Origin: Streptomyces sp. SCSIO 30461
GTDB lineage: Bacteria; Actinomycetota; Actinomycetes; Streptomycetales; Streptomycetaceae
Assembly (NCBI RefSeq): GCF_037023745.1
Contig: NZ_CP146101.1
Location: 7,934,501-7,998,500 of the forward strand
DNA length: 64,000 nt
Direction of reading: 5' to 3'
Position 1 is the stretch's first letter; every line of letters begins with the position of its first letter. Shown here piece by piece: positions 26,021 to 34,424 of the stretch. The translations under genes were made by a program, and so were the position numbers. The notes beneath the pieces were generated by a model. That model saw only the letters and a program-made list of their open reading frames with translations, was not told where the DNA came from and did no database searches.

Positions 26021-26130
26021 GTCAGCGACCTGGGGCTTGTTTGCTGTCTAGACCTCTCAGCCCTTGCCGTGCCCTCCCCGTGCTCCAACTCGCAGGAATA
26101 CCCTGACCAGAGGGCCTTTCCAGTGCGGCC
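26021..26130 (+). repeat. Attachment-block copy R4, right part
   Basis: The sequence right of the IS pair resumes with CTGGGGCTTGTTTGCTGTCTAG, comparable to the post-tRNA terminator tail of R1-R3, and then CCAACTCGCAGGAATACC, which matches 21090-21110 after R3. The tRNA 3' half and part of the terminator are missing between the left part of R4 and this point. This places the IS pair inside a deleted attachment block. Confidence 0.7.
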
Positions 26131-26480
26131 AGCAACACCCGTGCGGGGCGACGTCTCACATCACGAGACCCTTTTCGCATGACCTGGCATACAGTTGCCG
26201 CCTGCAGGATGGCGTCCCGCCAAGTGGTGTAGAGGATCAAGGCGCCGGAATCCGCAGGCCAGGGACGGCGGCTCCGCCCTGCCGGGCGCCCAACCTGCCT
26301 CACCGGCAGGCTTGGTGGGCTGCTGCGCCGATGGAGATCACCACGGGCCGCGTACCGGAACGCACAGATCTTGATCCCCTACACCACGTCGCGGGACACG
26401 ACCGCCTGCAGGGCGAGTTCGCCTTCCCAAAGCGGGGTTGGCCCCCCTTCCCAGGCGCAGCGGTCAGCCGGGCCCAGCGG
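26131..26480. other. 350-bp stretch without a gene; imperfect inverted repeat
   Basis: The sequence TTGATCCTCTACACCAC, read on the minus strand near 26235, recurs on the plus strand near 26372 as TTGATCCCCTACACCAC. In both, a GCGGGAC and a CCTGCAG stretch follow, so about 45 bp form a diverged inverted repeat. I see no gene here; the repeat may come from two copies of a small mobile sequence. Confidence 0.4.
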
Positions 26481-26819
26481 TCAGCCGGTCGTCCGGAAGC
26501 GAGCCAGAGCCCGCCCACCCAGGGCGGTCGCGATCAGCCCCACCAACAGGCCGACATAGGCTCCGCCCAGGCCGTTGCCAGTACCGAGGCCACCGGACGC
26601 GGTGGCCGCGACGAGCCCGCCAAGAGCCATGGCGATCAGCCCAGCCGAGAGAGCCACGGCTGCCCCGGGCCGCCAGGAGCGGCGGAGAGCCCGCCAGCCG
26701 GCGGCCACACCGATCAGCCCGAGCACCGCGGCCGTGGTGGCGCCCGCCCGCCCGGCGCTCACATGGAAGACACTGGCAGCGACCGGCTGGACCTCGGCAA
26801 GCGCGTATCGGACGGACAT
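26481..26819 (-). CDS. DUF6223 family membrane protein, 112 aa
   Basis: The helices AVLGLIGVAAGWRAL, AALSAG-like LIAMALGGLVAATASGGLG and GLLVGLIATALGGRALARF have the Gly-rich internal repeat of DUF6223. ATG 26819 with AAGGAG six bases upstream replaces the longer frame open to 26903. It is a small integral membrane protein of unknown function. It stands divergently from a histidine kinase/response regulator pair, which may control it. A fragment of a relative lies at about 39.84-39.99 kb. Confidence 0.8.
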   Translation of the reverse strand: MSVRYALAEVQPVAASVFHVSAGRAGATTAAVLGLIGVAAGWRALRRSWRPGAAVALSAGLIAMALGGLVAATASGGLGTGNGLGGAYVGLLVGLIATALGGRALARFRTTG

Positions 26820-27002
26820 GACGTGCTCCTTCTCCTCCTGCGATGAATGCCTTCCGAGCATGTCCGCCGGGCCTGCCTCTGGTCGTCCGACAGACGCAGA
26901 CACTTCGCACTGCCACGGACGCGGCAGGCAAAGCGGAGGTACTGCGCGCGCGGTAGCCGTCCTCTCGTCCGTCGGACGGACTCGCCAGAAGCGCTACTTG
27001 GG

Positions 27003-27008
27003 TAGGTT
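27003..27008 (+). promoter_or_regulatory. Possible -10 element for a leaderless kinase transcript
   Basis: TAGGTT lies 7 bp before ATG 27015, a spacing expected if transcription starts at the A of the ATG. Such leaderless mRNAs are common in Streptomyces. No ribosome-binding site is visible before the ATG, in agreement. No clear -35 was found. Confidence 0.4.
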
Positions 27009-27014
27009 GCGCGC

Positions 27015-28166
27015 ATGAGCAGCACAGCACGGTCCGGTCCGCGAGCCGAGTCACGAGCGGCCATCGTGGACATCGCGATCGCCATCGGCGTAGGTGCGGC
27101 GCTGCTGATCACGGGCCTCTCCAGGCAACGCTTCACCACCGGCCTCGACCCGGTCAGCCTGCTTGGCTACGCGCTCCTCGCCGTCGGCGGCCTCGTTCTC
27201 GTCGCGCGCCGCCGTGCCCCGGTCACCGTCCTGGCCGTCACCGGCCTGTGCGCGGTCGGGTACCAGGCGGCCGGCTTCGACGTGCCCGCCGTCGCCTACC
27301 TGTTCGCCGTGTACGCGGCCGTACGGGCCGGCCACCGTACGCTCACGATCGCAGCCGGCGTCGCCATGCTCGCCGCCCTCCCCCTCGCCGCCCTGGTCTC
27401 CGGCATGAGCGACCTGGGCGGCGCGCTCGCGCAGTCACGGGGCGCCCTGGAGATCGCCTGGCTGATCGCCGCCGGGGCCGCCGGCGAGGCACTGCGGCAG
27501 GCCGAGCGGCGCGCGGACGAGGCCGAACGCACCCGGGAGGAGACCGCGCGGCGGCGTGCCGACGAGGAGCGGCTACGCATAGCGCGAGAGCTCCACGATT
27601 CGCTCACCCACCAGATCTCGGTCATCAAGGTGCAGGCCGAAGTCGCCGTGCACGTGGCCCGCAAGAGGGGTGAACAGGTACCGGAGGCCCTGCTGGCGAT
27701 CCAGACGGCCGGACGCGAGGCGAGCCGGGAACTGCACGCGACCCTGGAGGCTCTGCGCGACGATGGAACCGCCCCGCCACGCGGGCTCGACGACGTCCCG
27801 GACCTCGTGGCACAGGCGCGCAAGATCGGCTTGAACGTCGCGCTGAAGGTCGAGGGACGGCCGCACGATGTGCCGGCCGCGGTGGACCGGACCGTCTACC
27901 GGGTCGTTCAGGAGGCACTCACCAACATCGCCCGGCACGCCCACGCCGCCACGGCATCGGTCGGAATCGACTTGCGCCCGGACGCCGTCGCGATACGCGT
28001 TGACGACGACGGCACGGCCTCGCCGGACACGGTCCCCACCCCTGGCTTCGGGCTGCTCGGCATGCGTGAGCGGGTCACCGCCCTCGGCGGCCGGCTGCGC
28101 GCCGAACCGCGCCCAGGAGGCGGCTTCACCGTCCAGGCCGAACTCCCCGTGGAGCGAACCTCGTGA
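27015..28166 (+). CDS. Sensor histidine kinase (NarL/DesK type), 383 aa
   Basis: Four to six membrane helices (about residues 17-155) are followed by a short coiled linker and a HisKA_3 dimerisation domain with the phospho-accepting His in ARELHDSLTHQISVI (about residue 194). The HATPase domain shows the N box VVQEALTNIARHAHA, a short D box and FGLLGMRERV. It would phosphorylate the regulator encoded immediately downstream, whose GTG overlaps its TGA. The ligand is unknown; there is no extracellular domain, so sensing is likely within the membrane. Confidence 0.93.
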   Translation: MSSTARSGPRAESRAAIVDIAIAIGVGAALLITGLSRQRFTTGLDPVSLLGYALLAVGGLVLVARRRAPVTVLAVTGLCAVGYQAAGFDVPAVAYLFAVYAAVRAGHRTLTIAAGVAMLAALPLAALVSGMSDLGGALAQSRGALEIAWLIAAGAAGEALRQAERRADEAERTREETARRRADEERLRIARELHDSLTHQISVIKVQAEVAVHVARKRGEQVPEALLAIQTAGREASRELHATLEALRDDGTAPPRGLDDVPDLVAQARKIGLNVALKVEGRPHDVPAAVDRTVYRVVQEALTNIARHAHAATASVGIDLRPDAVAIRVDDDGTASPDTVPTPGFGLLGMRERVTALGGRLRAEPRPGGGFTVQAELPVERTS

Positions 28167-28825
28167 TCCGTGTCGTGCTGGTGGACGACCAGCCGCTCAT
28201 CCGCAGCGGATTCCGCGCCCTCCTCGACCTGGAGAAGGACATCGAGGTGGTGGCCGAGGCCGGCGACGGGAGGGACGGCCTGGCGCTGGTCGAGGAACAC
28301 CTGCCCGATATCGCGCTCATCGACGTCCAGATGCCCGTCATGGACGGCATCGAGACGACGCGGCGCATCGCCGCCGACCCGGCCCTGGCCGGAGTGCACG
28401 TCGTCATCCTCACCAACTACGGCTTCGACGAGTACGTCTTCGACGCACTGCGCGCGGGAGCGACCGGATTCCTCGTCAAGGACGTCCTGCCGGAAGACTT
28501 CCTCCACGCCGTACGCGTCGCCGCGCGCGGCGACGCCCTGCTCGCGCCGTCGATCACCCGCAAGCTGATCAACCGGTACGTCGCCCAGCCCCTCGACACC
28601 CCTACCTGCACGGGGCTGGAGGAGCTGACCAACCGGGAACGCGAGGCCGTCGCCCTGGTCGCGCAGGGCCTGTCCAACGACGAGATCGCCGACCGGATGG
28701 TGATCACCCGGATGACCGCGAAGACCCACATCAACCGGGCCATGACCAAGCTCCACTCCCGCGACCGCGCCCAACTCGTGATCCTGGCCTACGAGTCCGG
28801 TCTGGTGACTCCACGCAACGCCTGA
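28163..28825 (+). CDS. LuxR/NarL-family response regulator, 220 aa
   Basis: The receiver domain has the acidic pocket D8/D9, the phospho-acceptor D54 (ALIDVQMPVMDG) and the conserved Lys in FLVKDVLPE. A LuxR HTH occupies residues about 148-210 (LTNREREAVALVAQGLSNDE followed by MTAKTHINRAMTKL). It is translationally coupled to the upstream kinase. The likely target is the divergent DUF6223 gene or its own operon; this is inference from position. Confidence 0.93.
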   Translation: MIRVVLVDDQPLIRSGFRALLDLEKDIEVVAEAGDGRDGLALVEEHLPDIALIDVQMPVMDGIETTRRIAADPALAGVHVVILTNYGFDEYVFDALRAGATGFLVKDVLPEDFLHAVRVAARGDALLAPSITRKLINRYVAQPLDTPTCTGLEELTNREREAVALVAQGLSNDEIADRMVITRMTAKTHINRAMTKLHSRDRAQLVILAYESGLVTPRNA

Positions 28826-29025
28826 CTTTCACTCAGCAGCACGGCGAGGAGTGAGCCGTCTCGCCAACGCTACGGCTCGCGCAGCGACACAGCCCACGCT
28901 CGACTACGCCATTGCGCGGCATTGCAGACCCGGACAGACCAGGGGCAGGGATCTGCGCTGGCGCCACCCAAGCCCACGTTGCAGGTTGGGCTAGGTCTAG
29001 GTCTCTCTCTACTGGAAGGACGCAC

Positions 29026-29526
29026 ATGAACCTCTTGAGGCCCAAGGGCACGCTCGCAGTGGGCGCGCTGGCACTGTCCGCCGCGATGCTGACGACTACC
29101 ACCGCCATGGCTACCAAGGAAGCCACCCCCCGCGGCGGGAAGGTTCTGGACATCGTGAGCGAGACAACCGGGACGTTCGGTGTACCACCGGACGCTGTGG
29201 CCGGCACACAGTTCGGATTCACGGGCAAGAACTCCCTCTACGGCACGGGGAAGCCGTTCGGGACCTTCGGGGTGCAGTGCCTGATCATGGCCGTCGAAAC
29301 GCCGGACTCCGTATCGCAGTGCATCGAGACCTTCGACACGCCGCGTGGGCAGATCACCGTGCAGGGGATCAAGACGGACCCGGAGAATCAGCAGCCGGAC
29401 GAATTCACGGAAGCGGTCACCGGCGGCACGGGCCTCTACGCCTATGTGACGGGCTACGCCGATTTCAGCCGGTTGAACGACTCGTCCTACCGCGTGGTTT
29501 TCCACCTGCGGAACGTGAAGTACTGA
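29026..29526 (+). CDS. Secreted protein resembling allene oxide cyclase/dirigent barrels, 166 aa
   Basis: A signal peptide (about residues 1-30, ending AMA before TKEATP) precedes an all-beta domain of about 135 residues: FGFTGKNSLYGTGKPFGTFG, CLIMAVETPDSVSQCIETF, then GGTGLYAYVTGYADFSRL and YRVVFHLRNV. This order of strands resembles the allene-oxide-cyclase barrel-like proteins of Streptomyces, whose role is mostly unknown. Two cysteines could form a disulfide. GGAAGGA precedes ATG 29026. A strong terminator follows. Confidence 0.7.
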   Translation: MNLLRPKGTLAVGALALSAAMLTTTTAMATKEATPRGGKVLDIVSETTGTFGVPPDAVAGTQFGFTGKNSLYGTGKPFGTFGVQCLIMAVETPDSVSQCIETFDTPRGQITVQGIKTDPENQQPDEFTEAVTGGTGLYAYVTGYADFSRLNDSSYRVVFHLRNVKY

Positions 29527-29544
29527 CGACTTTGAGGGTAGCCG

Positions 29545-29578
29545 CCACGGCCGGGCAGGACGTCCTGCCCGGCCGTGG
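29545..29578. terminator. Perfect 17-bp inverted repeat, terminator
   Basis: CCACGGCCGGGCAGGAC is followed directly by its exact complement, 18 bp after the stop codon of the secreted barrel-like protein. Confidence 0.8.
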
Positions 29579-29713
29579 TCTCCGTCAGGGCTTGATCAAG
29601 TTCCGTGAGTGTCCGGGTTGCTGGTGATGTCCAGGATGGGGTCTGTCAAACGATCGGCTCTGGCCCGTAGTCGGTGGTGACGCCGAGTGGCCTCCATTGG
29701 TCATGATCTCGTG

Positions 29714-29870
29714 ATGGATGTCAACTCCCTTATGGGGAAGGTGTTTTTTGGGCTATCGGCGCTGGTCATCGAGGACATGGCGGACGGCGGCGACGCGGTG
29801 GTGGTGGTCTCGGCCCGGACCCGACACGTGGCGGTGCCGTGTCCGCTGTGCATCACCTCCGGCGGGCTGC
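29714..29870 (+). pseudogene. ISL3-family transposase relic, N-terminus
   Basis: From ATG 29714 the first 50 codons read MDVNSLMGKVFFGLSALVIE, then VVVVSARTRHVAVPCPLC, the characteristic start of ISL3 transposases ahead of the zinc-finger cysteines. After the first CxxC the similarity is lost. No DDE domain follows in any frame. Confidence 0.7.
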
Positions 29871-30199
29871 TTTGGCGGCCGCCGCCGCCTCTGTTGCTGC
29901 GGCCAGTGCACCACCGCCGCCCGCGGCAACCGCATGCTCACCCTGCGCCAGCTGCTTCTCGGCCCGCCGGTTGGCCGGTGGCCTGCCCGGCGACGGCAAG
30001 GCGAGCGTCCCGCACGAAGCGCCGCCCGTGCTCGTCCCTGGGAAGACCAGCACAGCCGAACGATCAGGTCGGTCACAGGCATCTGGATGATGGAGAACCA
30101 AGCCACCCCTCCCACCGTCAACCTGATCCGGACCGGCGGATTCCGGTCTCAGCCGACTGACACTCGTCTTTTTCCGCCCCGCCTACCATTTGCCGCTTA
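29871..30199. other. 330-bp stretch without a recognisable gene
   Basis: The sequence follows the ISL3 relic and may be its decayed continuation, but no frame on either strand gives a recognisable transposase block. It ends at the stop codon of the minus-strand methyltransferase gene. Confidence 0.35.
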
Positions 30200-30775
30200 T
30201 CACATTCGCTTTCGGCGAGCTATGTAGATCAAAGCTGGAGGCACATTTCTCCAGACAGTGCGACTGACCACAACCTCTTCGAATGCGTTCTGTATATCGT
30301 TCAGCCTGCGCTTTGACGGTGCAGCCCACCAAGTCCAGACGTACGAAAATTGAGTGAACACCCCAGCAGAATCAAGCGATTGGCAGACCGCGGAGAGAAA
30401 TTTCCCTCTGCAGGCCGTCCAGGGCAGCGAACTCACGATCACGTCGGCGGCGGTCAACCCCCGCACAGCGAGTTGGCGGGGCAGCGAGGTCGCGTCTCCC
30501 AGAATAACGTCCACCTCTGGGAACCGTCGCGCGACGACCTCGGCGAGGTGCGGGTTCATCTCGATGGCCAGGTGTTTTCCCCGCCCGGACAACCGCCGCT
30601 GGATAGCGTCGGTGACGGGGCCCGTGCCTGGCCCGAGTTCAACGACAACAGGGTTGCCACGCTCGGGCACGGAAAGAGTCATCTGCCTGGCGAGTTCCGG
30701 AGAACTGGGCATCACCGCTCCCGTCATCAGAGGCGACCTGATGAACTCACGAAGAAACAAGAGCGAGGCGGTCAT
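30200..30775 (-). CDS. Class I SAM-dependent methyltransferase (PmtA/rRNA-dimethylase-like), 191 aa
   Basis: Motif I is VVELGPGTGPVTDAI, with the acidic end of strand 2 in HLAIEMNPHLAEVVARRF and motif III at VDVILGDA. DVIVSSLPWTAC is similar to the post-I block of phospholipid N-methyltransferases and ribosomal dimethylases. The N-terminus FLREFIRSPLMTGAVMPSSP is typical of the phospholipid methyltransferase-like group. It probably acts on a lipid headgroup or small molecule. Third-position G/C is lower than in the neighbouring genes, hinting at transfer. Confidence 0.8.
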   Translation of the reverse strand: MTASLLFLREFIRSPLMTGAVMPSSPELARQMTLSVPERGNPVVVELGPGTGPVTDAIQRRLSGRGKHLAIEMNPHLAEVVARRFPEVDVILGDATSLPRQLAVRGLTAADVIVSSLPWTACRGKFLSAVCQSLDSAGVFTQFSYVWTWWAAPSKRRLNDIQNAFEEVVVSRTVWRNVPPALIYIARRKRM

Positions 30776-31194
30776 ATAAACACGCTAACACCCTGCGCGA
30801 AAAACCACGGCCCGTACCGCAATTCCGTATACGCGTCGGGCATCACTCAGGTTGAATCCGCGATGTCCGGCTGGTTGATCAGGTCGCTGAGGTCCGCGGC
30901 TGGATGATCCGGAAACCCTGCTGCCGGGCGTAAGAGCCACCCCATCGCCGTGGCCGTTTCCGAAACCCAGCGCCTGCTGAGTTTCGCCGCTGACACAGCG
31001 GATGCGCCGCCACGTGCCGGGGTCGTGACTGTCCGCGCTGCGGAGTTCCGGCATGCCTGGCGCGTGCCTCAGTCTCACCCGCCCCGGTCGGCTACGGCCA
31101 AGCCGCCTGATCAGGCGAGGCGGGCGGCAGCCCGTCCCAGACCTCACGGGGAACCCGAATGCGGAGCCGTCTCATGGAGCCGGCCTGCACGGAC
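30776..31194. other. 420-bp stretch without a supported gene
   Basis: The sequence has lower G+C at its left end (promoter side of the methyltransferase gene). No open frame has a family resemblance or good start signal. Confidence 0.4.
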
Positions 31195-32154
31195 CTACTT
31201 GGATTCGACCCGTCCGAGCGGGTTGGGACCGGCCGTCACTTCGTCGCAGACTGCCTGCCAGGCGGAGTCCCCGGGGTAGAGCTCGCTGCGCAGGTAGGCC
31301 CAGGCGAGCGTGGCGAGGGCGGCGACCCGCTCGGGGTTCTCGTCCGTTGTTTCGGCGACGTCGTATCCGGAGACCCCTCCGAGCCCGTGCTCCGCGTCGA
31401 ACAGGGTGAGCAGGGACTTGGGGCCGGGGGAGAGGACGTAGGGGTCGGTGTGCCAGTCCGGGCCTTTGACCGTCAGGAAGGCGGAGTCGTCCTTGTCTCC
31501 GGCGACCACGAGCGCGGGCGTTGTCATCGTGGAGAAGTCGGTGGTCAGGAAGAAGGAGTAGTTCTCGACGGTGAACTGGGTGAGGGCGTCGCCGCCCCGG
31601 CCGGGCGCGGCAAGCAAGATGCCCGCCCTGATCCGGGGGTCGGCCAGGTTCACCGTCGTTCCGTCGTGGGGATCGGTGAGGCGGGCGCCGAGAAGCAGGC
31701 TCGCGGTGTGCCCGCCCATGGAGTGTCCGGCGACGGCGACCCGGCTCCGGTCGAGGCGGCCGGCGAGCTGCGGGACGGCATCCTCGATCATGTCGAGCTG
31801 GTCGAGGACACGCGTCATGTCCTGGGCCCGGGTACGCCAGTGTGCGACGGCCCCGAGGGCGTCGGGCTCCAGGCTCAGCGTCCTGGAGTCCAGGTGGGTG
31901 GGCTGGATCACGACGAAGCCGCGGGCAGCCCAGAAGTTCGCGAGCGGGGCGTAGCCGTTCAGCGAGGAGAGGTTGTTGGAGAAGCCGAGACCGTGCGAGA
32001 GGAGGATGACCGGCAGCTCGCTCCCGGTCACCGGCGCGGAGATGCGCACCTGGAGGTCCACGGCGCGGCCGGGGGCCGGCAGCACCACCGGGCTGACCGA
32101 AAACACAGGGGTGGGTGAGTGGAGGGTGTCGGCTGTGTGAGCGGATTCGCTCAT
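31195..32154 (-). CDS. Alpha/beta hydrolase, PAF-acetylhydrolase/chlorophyllase-like, 319 aa
   Basis: The oxyanion-hole region is LPVILLSHGLGFSNNLSSL; the nucleophile elbow is VAVAGHSMGGHTASLL (GxSxG); an acid (LVVAGDKDDSAF) and a His near the C-terminus (DAEHGLGG) complete the triad. The fold and the dipeptide cues resemble platelet-activating-factor acetylhydrolase-like esterases. It is not secreted. ATG 32154 is preferred over upstream in-frame codons. It is divergent from a TetR gene and shares the palindromic region at 32241 with it, so it is probably the regulated target. Confidence 0.88.
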   Translation of the reverse strand: MSESAHTADTLHSPTPVFSVSPVVLPAPGRAVDLQVRISAPVTGSELPVILLSHGLGFSNNLSSLNGYAPLANFWAARGFVVIQPTHLDSRTLSLEPDALGAVAHWRTRAQDMTRVLDQLDMIEDAVPQLAGRLDRSRVAVAGHSMGGHTASLLLGARLTDPHDGTTVNLADPRIRAGILLAAPGRGGDALTQFTVENYSFFLTTDFSTMTTPALVVAGDKDDSAFLTVKGPDWHTDPYVLSPGPKSLLTLFDAEHGLGGVSGYDVAETTDENPERVAALATLAWAYLRSELYPGDSAWQAVCDEVTAGPNPLGRVESK

Positions 32155-32240
32155 GAGGAGCATGCCCTTCGATGACGCCTGCCGCCGTCTGCGGACGGCG
32201 GCGGGTGTGGCGGAGTGCCCGCAGTCAGCTAGCCTGAAAG

Positions 32241-32279
32241 CGGATCGTTGTTCCATTTAAGATATGGAACGCTGATCCG
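32241..32279. promoter_or_regulatory. Probable TetR operator: 39-bp imperfect palindrome
   Basis: CGGATCGTTGTTCCAT and ATGGAACGCTGATCCG flank TTAAGAT. The arms match at 13 of 16 positions, with all three mismatches in the middle triplet. The site lies between the divergent hydrolase and TetR genes, in a notably A+T-rich spot that could also hold promoters. Confidence 0.75.
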
Positions 32280-32310
32280 TTTCGTCAATGGTCGCCGGAA
32301 GGAGAGCGTG

Positions 32311-32898
32311 GTGCCCACAGCAGGCCCGGCCGGAGGAGCGTCAGCCCGCAGCAAGCGAGCGGACGCGGTACGCAACCAGCAGACGCTTCTCGACGCCGCA
32401 GCGGAGGTGTTCGTCACTTCGGGGATCGACGCACCGATCCGCCAAATCGCCGCCCGGGCGGGCGTCGGGCTGGGGACGCTCTACCGCCACTTTCCCACTC
32501 GGGCGGACCTGGTCACCGCCGTATATCACCACCAGATCGAGGCATGCGCCGAAGCCGGCCCGAAGCTGCTGGCCGACGCCGTCTCCCCGTTCGACGCGCT
32601 GCGCCAGTGGGTCGACCTCTTCACCGACTTCCTGGTCACCAAGCACGGACTCGCCGACGCCCTCCAGTCCGACCGTGACCGCTTCGCCACGCTGCACACC
32701 CACTTCCTCGACCGGCTGATGCCCGTCTGCGCCCAGCTGCTCGACGCCGCCGTCGCCGCCGGCGAGATCAGTCCCGGCATACAGCCCTACGAACTCATGC
32801 GCGGCATCGGCAACCTCTGCATCGGACGCGACAGCGACCCGCGCTACGACCCTCGAAGGCTGATCGAGCCGCTCCTTCAGGGGTTGCGGCCCTCATGA
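32311..32898 (+). CDS. TetR/AcrR-family regulator, 195 aa
   Basis: The HTH is LLDAAAEVFVTSGIDAPIRQ, then AARAGVGLGTLYRHFPTRADLVTAVYHH, the classic TetR N-terminal domain. The C-terminal domain (DALRQWVDLFTDFLVTKHG, LMPVCAQLLDAAVAAGE) is of the usual ligand-binding size. The start is GTG 32311 with AAGGAG six bases upstream, which places the palindrome outside the gene. It most likely represses itself and the divergent hydrolase. Confidence 0.9.
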   Translation: MPTAGPAGGASARSKRADAVRNQQTLLDAAAEVFVTSGIDAPIRQIAARAGVGLGTLYRHFPTRADLVTAVYHHQIEACAEAGPKLLADAVSPFDALRQWVDLFTDFLVTKHGLADALQSDRDRFATLHTHFLDRLMPVCAQLLDAAVAAGEISPGIQPYELMRGIGNLCIGRDSDPRYDPRRLIEPLLQGLRPS

Positions 32899-32982
32899 AC
32901 GAACCGGCACCCTTGCCAAGGCTCGCCAGGTTGCCGCAGTCTCCCGCGCCGGAAGCGGTACGGATCCCGGCCACCCTGCCCG

Positions 32983-33177
32983 AACCCGCGGACGCGCCGT
33001 CAACCGGATCGCCCTGATCCGGCCCGACGGCACCCGCACCACCGTCCTGACCGCCGCCGACGGCCTCCAGGGCCCAACCTCCATCGCGCTGCACGGCAAC
33101 ACCGACCACATCCCGAGCGCCGCTTACCTCACCGCCAGGGACCCCCAACCCCGTCTCCGCCCACCTGGGCAACTGAG
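32983..33177 (+). pseudogene. Relic of an NHL/SMP-30-like beta-propeller protein, C-terminus
   Basis: The frame gives RAVNRIALIRPDGTRTTVLT followed by AADGLQGPTSIALHGNT and AAYLTARDP, the last repeat of a beta-propeller protein of the SMP-30/NHL type. A frameshift near 33145 puts the expected ending PNPVSAHLGN and its TGA in another frame. Upstream blades are absent. Confidence 0.5.
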
Positions 33178-33537
33178 CCCCGCTCAACACGAGGGCCGCA
33201 GCCGGGATGCGGAACGCATCGTGAGTCGGCACGCAATCACCCGAGGACGCGGCACAGCTCATTCCCGTACGGCGCCCGAATCGGCACACTGACCACGCGA
33301 AGCTGGGCGCGCGACGCAAGCGGCTGTGGTGCCTGACCTTCCTGGGACGCTTGAACCTGTTCGTGCCGCGGCTGCGCGCCGTAGCGACATGGGCCGGAGC
33401 GGGCGGGCAGGAGTGGCGCATCCCCCGTGAGAGCGAACCGGGCTGTCCATCGGCGGGTGATCCGCGGACGTCGGCGGATTCCTAGCGTGGTTGTCAGGTC
33501 GCCGCCGGTGCGACCACCGCCACAAGGGGAGGTCGCC
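33178..33537. other. 360-bp stretch without a supported gene
   Basis: A short plus-strand frame (LGARRKRLWCLTFLGRLNLF near 33300) looks protein-like but has no recognisable family or start, and is probably another relic. The right end carries AGGGGAGG, the ribosome-binding site of the protease gene. Confidence 0.4.
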
Positions 33538-34407
33538 ATGAGCACGACATTCACTGCCCGGCACGAAGCGGAACCCGCTCCGGGCACCGGGCCGGTCGGC
33601 CGGGGCGGCCGGTTCCTGCGCTCCCCGCTCGGCTGGACGGCGACCGGGCTGGTCGGGGTCGGTCTGGTGGCGAGTCTCACCGCTACGGGTCCGGGTCCGG
33701 TGCCGGTACTGGGTGCTGCCGCCGCGGTGGCGGTGTACGCGCTGGTGATGCGCCGGCTCGCGGGGCGTGACACCTCGGAGATCGCCCGGCCCGGTGCCGT
33801 GCGCGAGGCGCTGCGGGGCGGGGCGATCGGCCTGGGCTTCATCCTCACATCCCTGGTACTGATCGCCCTGTTGGGGGGCTATTCCATCTCCTGGGCCGGG
33901 AGGGGACTGTTCGCGGTGGCCGGCTCCGCGGTGATGGTGCAGATCGGCACCGCGGTCACTGAGGAGCTGATGTTCCGCGGTCTTCTCCTGCAGGGCCTGG
34001 AGCAGCGGTGGGGCAGCCGGATCGCGATCGCGGTCACCGCGGTGTTCTTCGGCGCCGCTCACCTGGGCGGGGCGGGGGCGAGCCTGTGGAGCGCGCTGGC
34101 GATAGCCCTCCAGGCGGGCGTGATGCTCGGTTTCGCGTACATGTGGAGGCGCAGCATCTGGTTCGTCGCGGGCCTGCACTTCGCCTGGAACACCGTTCAG
34201 CAGCTCGCCGGCATTCCGCTGTCCGGGCACACCCCCGACGGCCTGTTCACGGTCGAGGCCCACGGCTCCACGCTGCTGACCGGCGGTATCTTCGGACTTG
34301 AGGCGTCGATGGTACCCGTGCTCCTCAGCGTGCTGATCACCATCCCGATGTTCGTCCTCGCCCGCCGGGCCGGCGGCCTGTTCCCCCGGCGGCGAGCCCG
34401 GCGCTGA
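33538..34407 (+). CDS. CPBP-family intramembrane glutamic endopeptidase, 289 aa
   Basis: Seven or so hydrophobic helices contain the CPBP (CAAX protease) motifs: EELMFRG (EExxxR; glutamates near residues 142-143), the FxxxH-like FFGAAHLGG near 170, and HFAWN (HxxxN-like; His near 214). Such proteases cut substrates within the membrane, and bacterial members process signalling or bacteriocin peptides. ATG 33538 follows AGGGGAGG; the frame upstream is not protein-like. It is followed after 17 bp by a kinase gene, forming a three-gene operon with its regulator. Confidence 0.9.
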   Translation: MSTTFTARHEAEPAPGTGPVGRGGRFLRSPLGWTATGLVGVGLVASLTATGPGPVPVLGAAAAVAVYALVMRRLAGRDTSEIARPGAVREALRGGAIGLGFILTSLVLIALLGGYSISWAGRGLFAVAGSAVMVQIGTAVTEELMFRGLLLQGLEQRWGSRIAIAVTAVFFGAAHLGGAGASLWSALAIALQAGVMLGFAYMWRRSIWFVAGLHFAWNTVQQLAGIPLSGHTPDGLFTVEAHGSTLLTGGIFGLEASMVPVLLSVLITIPMFVLARRAGGLFPRRRARR

Positions 34408-34424
34408 GACCGGAGAATACGCAA

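Noticed and set aside
11649..26130. An integrase or excisionase gene for the attachment blocks
   Set aside because: No tyrosine or serine recombinase motif was found; the only HTH protein resembling excisionases belongs to the AbiE-like pair.
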